Positions 37,200 through 47,400 of a stretch of 64,000 bases of DNA are shown piece by piece. Origin of the DNA: Mactromeris polynyma. Taxonomy: Eukaryota > Mollusca > Bivalvia > Venerida > Mactridae. Numbering within the stretch: position 1 is the stretch's first letter; every line of letters starts with the position of its first letter. Position numbers and translations under genes: made by a program. The DNA lies in NCBI GenBank assembly GCA_032209605.1, contig JASFXZ010000005.1, positions 31,794,905 to 31,858,904 of the forward strand, written 5' to 3'. The notes under the pieces were generated by a model. That model saw only the letters and a list, made by a program, of their open reading frames with translations. It ran no database searches and was not told where the DNA came from.

Positions 37200-37910
37200 A
37201 TTTGACTCTGGAGTTGACCCCGGAATTTCCAAAAAGCCACATTGTGATTCTCAGGATTCTGGCTGAAGGGTCATTTTTACATGGAAGCGGTCAGATGCAG
37301 GTCGAAGCGTACCACTTCTGAAGTGTACCATTTTAGGACGAAGCGTACCACATATAGAATATATATACATGTATAGTGATTTTTAATCTGTTATTTTCAG
37401 CTATGTTAAAAACAGATAAATTAAATTGTGTTAAATCGAATTTTTGTAATTATAACACATTCGTGACACGTTCTCATATAATTATAGTTTATTAATTAGT
37501 AAAAACTTAATTATTATCAAAATTGTTTGTTCAAATATGATTATCTGTGTTTGTCAATTATAGAACGTATTAAATTTACCCTTATAATTGTTACCTGCTC
37601 TAATTCTTATACTTGTGTTGTTAATTATGTATTTTAGAATTTCATACTGTAATCATCTTAAATTCATTGTTTTTACACAGTAATTGTTTTAATTCATTAT
37701 TTTATCATTAAAATTATGTTCTTTACAGTATAAAAATAATTAGTTTTATATTGTTTTGTTTCCCTCTATATGTTATATGTGGTACGCTTCATCCTGTAAA
37801 ATGGTACGCTTCGTCCTGGTACGCTTCGGTAGTGGTCCGACATTCGAAGCGGTCTATAAAATAGTAAAATCAAGTAAAAAATATCAAAATGACCTTTGAG
37901 GTTCAGCACC
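37200..37910 (+). repeat. Dispersed repeat interrupted by a TIR element
   Basis: The halves 37200-37292 and 37855-37910 together match the uninterrupted copy at 16575-16745 (inverse strand), with AAAAAGCCACATTGTGATTC on the left and AAAATGACCTTTGAGGTTCAG-like sequence on the right. Confidence 0.7.
37293..37845. mobile_element. 553-bp TIR element with 9-bp target duplication
   Basis: Flanked by the direct repeat GAAGCGGTC (37284-37292 and 37846-37854). Each end has a roughly 65-bp inverted repeat built from repeated CGAAGCGTACCA boxes and ending in ACCACATAT. The interior is very AT-rich with no open frame. Nine-base duplications and long TIRs are typical of Mutator-like elements, so it may be a MULE-derived MITE; that class call is inference. 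Confidence 0.85.
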
Positions 37911-38567
37911 TTAGAGTGGAATCCCTGAACATCATGATAGATTTTCTTGCTTATAAATCCTACCTTCCAAGTTCATATGCTGTGACATTCACTGATCAGT
38001 AACACCATGGATTTATTCAGTATGCCAGAAATACCTTTTACAGACAGCTATCTTAATACTACATGTAGTTACTTTTTTTCTTAGGTACATTTGTTAAGTT
38101 GTAGAAGACAATAAGGAGAGAGTGGCCGTCACCTTGCTTTATAGAAAGGGTCAGTATAAGTAAGACTCATACCTTTTACAGGGCGCAATCTGTCTTATAC
38201 TTAAAGATGTATTTTCAAGCTCTTGCAGTTGATGATTCAACTGATATGTATACTGATATTTCCTGGACGGAAGTACGTAACACTCCAAAGTCCAATAGTA
38301 TAGATATATACAGAATGCTTGTTCAGTGTTTGCATAGGATGAAGTTATGGTTACCATGTGTTAAATTAACACATGATATTTCTTGCTGGGCATTTGCCCT
38401 TCAGTGTGAAAAAAAGAATGATAGAAGTCTGCATTTCAACAGTTTTAGGTTTAAAGTTTATTAGGATCAAACTCAATTCAATGGTATGCAAGTCTTTAGA
38501 AATGTCTTTGTGATGGCAACATTGCCATGTTTGTCTGAGTCAAGGTCTGAGTGAAGATAGTCAAGGT

Positions 38568-38883
38568 ATTTGAGAGTCCCATAAATGATCTTGTAGTAGG
38601 TAGGCATGACATACTGGAGTTTTAGTTACAATAGACAAGGATATTATTTGCATTTATGAATTATCTAATTATAGTTTATACAGTGAACTTTCAGTAATTA
38701 AACCACCATTGGTTCTTTAGAAAGTTTGTTTTAGTACATGTATCGTAGTGGTCTGATTATCAAGTTAAAAGTATGAAAGAAAACTGGACTATAATTGTGG
38801 TCTTATCAATAAAGTGGTCTTACTTTTGACGTGGTCCATGTGTGAGATTTGATTGAATATAATCTAATAATATTGTCAGTATT
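38568..38883 (+). repeat. 316-bp duplicated segment, copy 1
   Basis: Identical by eye to 39245-39560, 677 bp downstream. It includes a degraded family A MITE (CAGTGAACTTTCAGTAATTA to about 38855). Confidence 0.95.
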
Positions 38884-39215
38884 ATGCTTGTTTGTACTGG
38901 CGATTAAAATTTCTTTCATAACAATGCATTGATGTGGCCCTGCAGGTTGTTAAGTTATACAGAATGTGATGTAAGACACAGGAAGCACATGTACCGTGAT
39001 GATACTCGTTGTTAACTGTTAACTTTAAGTCTTATACACGTGAGGTTTGTTATTTGTAAGTTGATGTTAACACGCTCTCTGAATGAAAAGTTTTTGCATT
39101 ACTCGTATTAAATTACAAACATTTGCCTTTTTCAGTTACAATACTTGTTTACAATTTCATTAATTTTTAGAGGCTTATACCATAAATTTTCCACCTCACA
39201 AACCTATTTATTGTA
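38884..39215. other. Spacer between the 316-bp copies
   Basis: AT-rich; no gene or element recognised. Confidence 0.6.
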
Positions 39216-39587
39216 ATTCATGTTAAATTATTTTATCAGAATGAATTTGAGAGTCCCATAAATGATCTTGTAGTAGGTAGGCATGACATACTGGAGTTTT
39301 AGTTACAATAGACAAGGATATTATTTGCATTTATGAATTATCTAATTATAGTTTATACAGTGAACTTTCAGTAATTAAACCACCATTGGTTCTTTAGAAA
39401 GTTTGTTTTAGTACATGTATCGTAGTGGTCTGATTATCAAGTTAAAAGTATGAAAGAAAACTGGACTATAATTGTGGTCTTATCAATAAAGTGGTCTTAC
39501 TTTTGACGTGGTCCATGTGTGAGATTTGATTGAATATAATCTAATAATATTGTCAGTATTCATGTTAAATTATTTTATCAGAATGAA
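39216..39587 (+). repeat. 316-bp duplicated segment, copy 2, with flanking 28-30 bp duplication
   Basis: Copy 2 is 39245-39560. It is flanked on both sides by TTCATGTTAAATTATTTTAT followed by CAGAATGAA (about 39218-39245 and 39559-39587), as if inserted with a staggered target duplication. Confidence 0.9.
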
Positions 39588-39639
39588 AATAACCTGACTT
39601 CAAATTACAACTACAGCAACTACAGCTGGTTTGTAGTTG

Positions 39640-39835
39640 TTGTTGTTTCATATGGTGATGTAGGATTTTTCAGCTGGGAGTTATTAGACCCATGTGTTTG
39701 ATAAATAGGGGGTCCTCCGTAAAGTTGTAGTGTCCCAGATATGCAGTTTATAGTCGACCAAAGTTATTTAAGTTGAAAATGGGAGTCCCTAGAAATAAAC
39801 GGGAGTCTGGGACTCAAGATTTCTGCATAACTCTT
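39640..39835 (-). repeat. Dispersed repeat related to 51132-51349
   Basis: Contains AGGATTTTTCAGCTGGGAG and GGGAGTCCCTAGAAATAAAC, matched in inverse order at 51132-51349. Confidence 0.65.
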
Positions 39836-40133
39836 TAGTAACTTTTTGGTTTTGTTCAAGCCTTATAAAACAGTACTATGTTTTAATCTTTGTTTTTAAG
39901 TTAAAGAACATATATTATGAAAAAAATGCTACAATAAATCAGAGTTTCTTATGTGAAAATCTTAAACATGTAATATACAGTAAGGTTGGGGTATTTTAGG
40001 AGTGCACACAAGGTGCGTACCCCCAGGAACCGCTAGTGTATATGAGAATTATTTCGGGCTATCAACTTGCCGAAGCGGCTGATGCTCTGAAAAAATTAAG
40101 GCAAAGTCTGTCATTTATTCATGTATACTGTAA

Positions 40134-40202
40134 GTGATTGTCACGAGTTCTTTATATACTATAGAAGGGATAAAGGGAGATAACTCATGACAATATCCTG
40201 TG
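40134..40202. repeat. Palindromic MITE, family B (short copy)
   Basis: GTGATTGTCACGAGTTC at the left; GGGATAAAGGGAG and AACTCATGACAATATCCTG at the right. Confidence 0.8.
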
Positions 40203-41678
40203 CTACAATCTGTACATCTGTGTCTCCCACTCCTGTGTGATAGGGAGTGGCTGTATAATGTGCCATCATGTAAATTTACAGACCCGGAGACAATGTGGAA
40301 TTCGCACAATTAAGAGGGGACTCCTAATAACTAATATGGATTCAAAATTAGTTGAGAATACTGTCATTCACAGTGTACATGTGAAACATGCTCTCATTGG
40401 CTGACCACCTCTAAGCTTGTCTACAGCTGTTCTCAAGTAAATATATAATGACTGTACTTGAATATTAAGTGTTGCTGAAACATGATATTTTTGTTAAACT
40501 TGATGCATGTTTATTTCTGTACTCCTTACCTATCGGTATGTGGAGATGGTTTTTTGACCCAGTATTGTGTTATCTGAGATAAGTACACAGTCTTTTCGGG
40601 TACTTGAATATTCAATGACATGTCATACAATTGTCAGACTGATTTCTTGATGTACTTTTATATTATTATGTTTTGAATGTATCTGTTCATATGAACATAA
40701 ATGTTTTGAATTTGCTTCTCAGTATAGTTGTTACATTGACTGAAACATCTCTAATAAGAACCATAATGTGGAACCGATTGAACAAATCTTTAAAATAGCC
40801 TGATTGTTAAAAAACTGGATTGGTTTTTTTTTAATTTTGTGATGTACAAACGTCTTTCTTCAACAAATATGGATCAATACATTATGAGTTCATTCTTTGT
40901 TAATGCATGTTTATTGATGTTTTAACTATAGGAAATATATTGTTTATGTTTGGTTAGGTAAACCAAATGAACAAAAAATGAGCATAGTATTACTTTAACT
41001 TGTCTAAGGTTTGATGGTACAATCAAACAAGATTTACCTGGCACCTGTAAGTATTCTTACATATCTGTGAACTACTACTGAGGGGTTGGAGGGGTGGATT
41101 CAGGATTTGGACTTGGGGGGGGGGGGCAAAACTTTTTGGTCATATTTTGTTTTTTCTCAAACCTTATAAAATGATGGAATGATATAACACAGAATATGTA
41201 TAACATCATCGTTATAGAATAAAATGCTACAATAAATCAGAATAATTCTCGGGGGGGGGGGGGGGGGGAACTGATTTTTTTAAATTTTATCAGAATTGAA
41301 GCTACAGTCAATTCTAGTTTGGGTTTTTATTGCATAACATAAAGGATTAGTGACAGATTGCAATGCATTAACAATTAATTAATGTAATGACTTAGGTACA
41401 CACTTTATCAATAAATGTGTGAAAGTCAATTATTGTACCAAAGGTATTAATAGGTGTCCAAAATGACTGCACACATTTCATCAGGCTTAGAAGATGGGGA
41501 GGGTATTCAAGCAGACTGTTAGATATTTATGTTAGTGACAATTATTTGCATTAAAATCTTGAACAGAAAAAACTTATGAAGATATCATTGAAAAATACAG
41601 AGGATGTGTGACTCTACAACCAAACATAGTCAACACAGGGCTTAATTTTACCACAACTGAAATAAAAAAAAGTTAATA
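40203..41678. other. Non-coding stretch with two poly-G runs
   Basis: AT-rich except for guanine runs near 41117-41126 and an uninterrupted run of about 17-18 G near 41251-41268. A local duplication of AAATGCTACAATAAATCAGA occurs near 39927 and 41222. No gene recognised. Confidence 0.5.
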
Positions 41679-41878
41679 CTTATTTATTTTACATCGATTG
41701 TGGAATAAGTTACAACTTTAACAAATACATCTATGACTGCTTCCTGACTATCAACCAGTACTCATGCCAAGTTTAGGGATTGGGAAGTTTGTGATCAAAC
41801 CCTGCTCATCGGGGGCTCAAACTCATGACCTTCGGATCAGGGGTCAGGTGCTCCACCCCTCAATTACTGCACCTCCCA
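41679..41878 (-). repeat. tRNA-derived SINE, family 1
   Basis: Minus strand: GGTCATGAGTTTGAGCCCC B-box-like region, body TACTGGTTGATAGTCAGG, and tail with ACATCGATTGTGG. Same order as 10425-10616. Confidence 0.8.
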
Positions 41879-42055
41879 ACTGAAATAACTAATAAAAGAT
41901 GGTGCCCACAGTGTATAATACTACATGTATGACTATATTGGTCGGTGACAACACTAAACTTCACCAGGTAGAAGTTCAACATTAAGCCTTGTTACTTCCA
42001 CACCAATTAACTTCCTGAACATGATCAAAATATTAGCCGGCCCTCCGTAGGCAAG

Positions 42056-42660
42056 GCTGTACCTATGACTGATCAAAAATCGAAAACTGTGCAAACCACT
42101 ATGCAAATTAGAAGCCCAGTTGACAATGTTTATCTTGACAATAATACTGCCATCATAAAAAGAAAGTCCAAGAAAAAGCTTTTTTGTAGTACCCCATAAA
42201 TTAAATACTGTTACAGAGAATATCAGACAAAAATGATTTCACATAGACCAGTCCAGGATATAGGAATTACCAGTAAGAAGGAGGTGTTCAATCAATCTGA
42301 AGAAGAGACTGCCATCAAAACCACAGCAGCTTGATTCTCATCATGACATTGAACATGTTATAGATATAGCTCACCTTAATGAGATTTCCAGATTATCTAA
42401 TGAAAATGAAGATATTAAGCAAAAATATGAGAAAATGGAGATGAAATTGAAAGAGCTTATCACCAAACGAAGTCCATCAAGCAGAAGAAATAAACCTGAA
42501 GAAAAATTCAATTAATGTCAACAAACCCTCGAACATTCTGAAGGGACAGTATAAACTCAAACCCTTGAAATAGCAGCACTGAAATCTGCACTTGAAATGG
42601 CTGAAGTGTTGCTTGCTGACGTAGATGCAAAACATCTACTGTTCTTTTTATAGTGATTCC
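42056..42660 (+). pseudogene. Decayed intronless coding relic (coiled-coil-like), unknown family
   Basis: From VPMTDQKSKTVQTTMQI the reading continues through IRSPVDNVYLDNNTAIIKRK, a TAA, then MISHRPVQDIGITSKKEV. After a +1 shift near 42300 it reads HVIDIAHLNEISRLSNENED, KYEKMEMKLKELITKRSPSS and, past two more stops, LEIAALKSALEMAEVLLADV. Codon-like composition, heptads and charged residues persist over about 200 codons despite three stops and one frameshift, so it looks like a dead coding sequence rather than chance. It follows the SINE closely. No family was recognised. Confidence 0.45.
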
Positions 42661-44495
42661 AGTATTAAGAACAAAATGAAAAAGCAAACTTCAAAATCAT
42701 GACGTCGTCTCAGAAAAGCTTTACTCATATGTACACTGTTCTTCAAATGGAAAGATGTGCAATACTTATAAACATTTTCACGTTCGTGTTTTTCTATAAA
42801 TCACAATTAGACCTCCAAAACATTTCAGACAAAGCGCTTAGTTTGTAACATCTAAACTTCAATAGGGAAATACTCCACATCATAATCAACATCACTATTA
42901 CAGGTTTTGTCATGTAAGCGCTCATTTGTTTTATACAATATTTTTAACTCTGTAAGTAAGTAAATTCTATCCTGTTATTAACTATGAAATGTGAAAAGGG
43001 ATACATATTGGATGTTTATTTACACCTTGATAAAATATGAATGGCCTAAATAGTGTGCTGTACTTATGTAGTGTGCAAGGTTTCTTTAAACAAATGTGTA
43101 GTAAGGGCATAGTGCAATGGTAAGTTTTGTCGCTGTGCAAACTATCTTTTATGATCATGTTTACCTGGGGCATAAAATATACATAAAATGTTTATGTGAA
43201 ATAGATACATCCTCTTGTTTGTTTAGGTATAATAATATCATTTGGAAATAGTGCATGACAGTTGTATTTATATTTATTTCATACTTTCTGGTGGTTTATC
43301 GCTTAATAAAATGGTCACTTAATAGATAACGATTAATTTAAAAGTTAAGAACAAATGAATGTCGAATTGAACAACAATCAAAACATGTTAATACCAAACT
43401 CTTTCCATTCAAATGTTTCTATAATGTCAAACAAAGTTTGTAAATCCATTTAAACCATTCTACCCCCTCACGAGACGTGAGAACATTAAGTACGTACAAG
43501 TGTCTCATTCTTAAATTGCCAGTGATTTATCCAATGTGACAAGGTTCATGTACTTTGATTTGATGTAGTTGTATCATATATAAAATTCAAGAATTTTCTT
43601 ATCACATGTGAGATAAAATAAAAGGCAAAACAAAATGTAAAAGCTTGCTGACATCAACCAATGTAAGTTGCTTAGCAACGATGTTACATGAACTTGATTC
43701 TTGTAGAAATTATGATCGTTATGCTGTGTAATACATTTACATTTAGACTCGCACTCAAGCGGACACATATGAAAAGCTATATACACATTGTTTTACAATT
43801 GTGTCGGCAAGTATTTTACTGGTTGTATTTAGCATGTTTACTCAATTGTTTAAAGGATAATGCATGAATGCAGTTGTGAATTACTCGCGTGTGAAATGCC
43901 CGATAGGATTAACTTTATGCAGTTGATTAATAGATGATTTAACTATATATTTTATATGGTTTGACTGATTTAATGCAGTCGTGTTATAGAAAAGTTGTTT
44001 AATAGGTACATAGATATAGTAAAAACGCTTGGGTGGGAATTTAAGTGGTTCTTTAATAAAAAAGTTTATTAATACAGGTGGTCGCTCGTACAATATCTAC
44101 AGTATACATGTTCACTCTTACATTCTATATACAATAAAACCTCGCCTAGAGACCACCAATAATAAGACCAGTTTTCAAGGGTTACAATTATGTAAATCAG
44201 ATGCAAAAACTCCCTTTGTTGAAAGCTTTACTAACACTGTGGTAATCAGTATTGCAAACACTTAATTATCCCATATTAAACTATCATAGTGATGTCACTG
44301 TTCCGATGATTTTAGTAGTTTGGAAGTTAATGTTACAATTGTTGTTATTTTAGGTACAATAGGTTGCATCCAGTGTGATGATTTGTCAGAAAATCTCGGA
44401 TTGTTTTTATTCTCTTGCTGTTTCTATGAGACTCGTTGCGTTGTTGGGATAAAACCTTTCTCGTCTTACGTGTTCGTCAGTGATTGGGTGACAGG
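42661..44495. other. Non-coding stretch upstream of XPR1
   Basis: AT-rich. It includes a partial family A MITE at about 44131-44190 (ATAAAACCTCGCCTAGAGAC). The last few hundred bases should contain the XPR1 promoter and leader, but no specific element is convincing. Confidence 0.5.
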
Positions 44496-47400
44496 ATGAA
44501 GTTCTCGGAACATTTAGGGGCTCACATAACCCCAGAATGGAGGAAACAATACATCCAATATGAGGTAACATTTTGTTAAGTTTATATACTCGGTACATTT
44601 AATAATGCACAATATGAGTTTTCTGAATTTACATTGACTGACTTTTAGGATACAAATCAAGAACTTGGTGTGATATTATTGCATGTGTACGCAACATGTA
44701 TGCTAAATTTCATGACAATCAACAAATCTTTTCATAAAAAAGTGTTTCCGATGTAATAAAAATAAGTATAATTGGTACCAAAGATGAGATTTTTAAATGT
44801 ACTGAGTATATTCATCTATTTTAACTGTTTATTCCGTATCTTGTCAATACACCATTTTCCTGTAGTGCCAAATTTATACGACTCTTTCTGTCTCACCATC
44901 TTACTGTGTGAAGATTGGTTAGTTGGTAGATCTAGGTAATTTTTTTTGTGCAAACAAATGAACACTTTTTGCATGTTGTGGTTTAATTAAATTTATCTTC
45001 ATAAACACAAGTAAAATATTTCCTGCAAAAGGCAAAAGATATGTTTGGAGGGCGGGTGGGGAGGTAACTATCAAACACTTAATTTTGGCTGCGTACGTAA
45101 CAGTAGAATGTCTGAAGGCAGTACAGCTAGATCAGTACATAATTATCAGACCATTTAGTTCTATGTAATAATTTCTGAAGAGCACTTGTGCTTTAATGTG
45201 TATATCAGTTATATTTTCTTACAATTTTAGAGTACAATATACATGTATATATATAACTGAGATATCTCATACATGTCAGGTGTTCCATTTGACACAGTAT
45301 TCGAATAGAAGGTTGTCAAATGAACAAGGTCTGACTGTATTTACGAATATACACGAATCAAACAATCAAAATCAATTGTTGACTTTTGTTGTTGTTATCA
45401 TTGCAGATGATGAAAGATATGATATACCAAGCACAAGAACAATCCCCATCAGAGGAAGGTATGTATGTAACGATACAGTCATGTATTCTCTCACAATCCC
45501 CATCAGAGGAAGGTATGTATGTAACGATACAGTCATGTATTCTCTCACAATCCCCATCAGAGGAAGGTATGTATGTAACGATACAGTCATGTATTCTCTC
45601 ACAATCCCCATCAGAGGAAGGTATGTATGTAACGATACAGTCATGTATTCTCTCACAATCCCCGTCAGAGGAAGGTATGTATGTAACGATACAGTCATGT
45701 ATTCTCTCACAATCCCCATCAGAGGAAGGTATGTATGTAACGATACAGTCATGTATTCTCTCACAATCCCCATCAGAGGAAGGTATGTATGTAACGATAC
45801 AGTCATGTATTCTCTCACAATCCCCATCAGAGGAAGGTATGTATGTAACGATACAGTCATGTATTCTCTCACAATCCCCATCAGAGGAAGGTATGTATGT
45901 AATGATACAGTCATGTATTCTCTCACAATCCCCATCAGAGGAAGGTATGTATGTAACGATACAGTCATGTATTCTCTCACAATCCCCATCAGAGGAAGGT
46001 ATGTATGTAACGATACAGTCATGTATTCTCTCACAATCCCCATCAGAGGAAGGTATGTATGTAATGATACAGTCATGTATTCTCTCACAATCCCCATCAG
46101 AGGAAGGTATGTATGTAACGATACAGTCATGTATTCTCTCACAATCCCCATCAGAGGAAGGTATGTATGTAATGATACAGTCATGTATTCTCTCACAATC
46201 CCCATCAGAGGAAGGTATGTATGTAACGATACAGTCATGTATTCTCTCACAATCCCCATCAGAGGAAGGTATGTATGTAATGATACAGTCATGTATTCTC
46301 TCACAATCCCCATCAGAGGAAGGTATGTATGTAACGATACAGTCATGTATTCTCTCACAATCCCCATCAGAGGAAGGTATGTATGTAATGATACAGTCAT
46401 GTATTCTCTCACAATCCCCATCAGAGGAAGGTATGTATGTAATGATACATGTATTCTCTCACTTCCCAGTAAAGTTTTGTCTTTCATAGAAACAACTTGC
46501 GATACAGTGAAACCTCAATAATAAGGCCACCATTGGTTCTGAAAAGTAGGTCTGAAATAGTCTTCTAGTATTGAAGCAAAATAAAGAACAGTTCCATGAA
46601 AAATACGGTCTTACTGACAAGCAGGTCTTTAATAACGAGTTGATCGTTCGGTGAGTTTTTCTGTAATTATTGGCTTAATTGTCAGTTTTTCACAGAGCTA
46701 ATGTAGGCACTCCATGTATTTTTTTTTACCTCAAGTTCAAGTGTATGTAATTGCCTCAAAGATTGCAAAGTTTCAATAGTTTAAAGATTGCAGCTTTTGG
46801 TCTTTTACTATGATATATTTTGCTATTACAGTTACAGATGAGAGCAACATACAGAGATATTTTGCCAGATTTGATGAAAATTTCTTCCAGTTTTGTGACA
46901 AAGAACTGGCTAAAATCAACACATTTTTCTATGGTATGTTTCCCTTATGTCATTCAAACTGGTTGTTGATTGTGAATAAACATTGATATGGACTGGTTTG
47001 CTATCTTGTGTATTCATGGTTTTCATGCAGTAGATAACAACCAGTTCATAGATAAATGTAGGTCATTTATATACCTAATAATTACTTAGAGGAATGCCAT
47101 ACTATGATGAAGTAGTCGTCAACAGTGATTTATATAAGTTGTAATAACTTGTTTCACAATCGATGTAAAATAAATAATGTTTAACTAAAGACCGCCTATC
47201 TTAAGACATGTCGTTGTTTCTTTTCATGGCTGGTACCAGTATTGCAGACTGGTCCTTCTGATTATGGACTGTCTTTCACTGTAGCAGGTTTCTGAATTAT
47301 GGACTGGTTTACATTTACAATGCATTTTTTATTCAGAGAAAATATCTGAAGCAATGAGAAAGTATGCCAGTCCAAAAGTTTCTGAATTATGGACTGGTTT

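Noticed and set aside
45196..46521. Long repeat-encoded open frames on both strands (441, 371 and 367 codons) as a repetitive secreted or structural protein
   Set aside because: They come from a 54-bp unit without stops that overlaps the XPR1 exon 2 donor. No start context, signal peptide or independent gene structure supports them; only the exon 2 frame could be translated, by alternative donor use.
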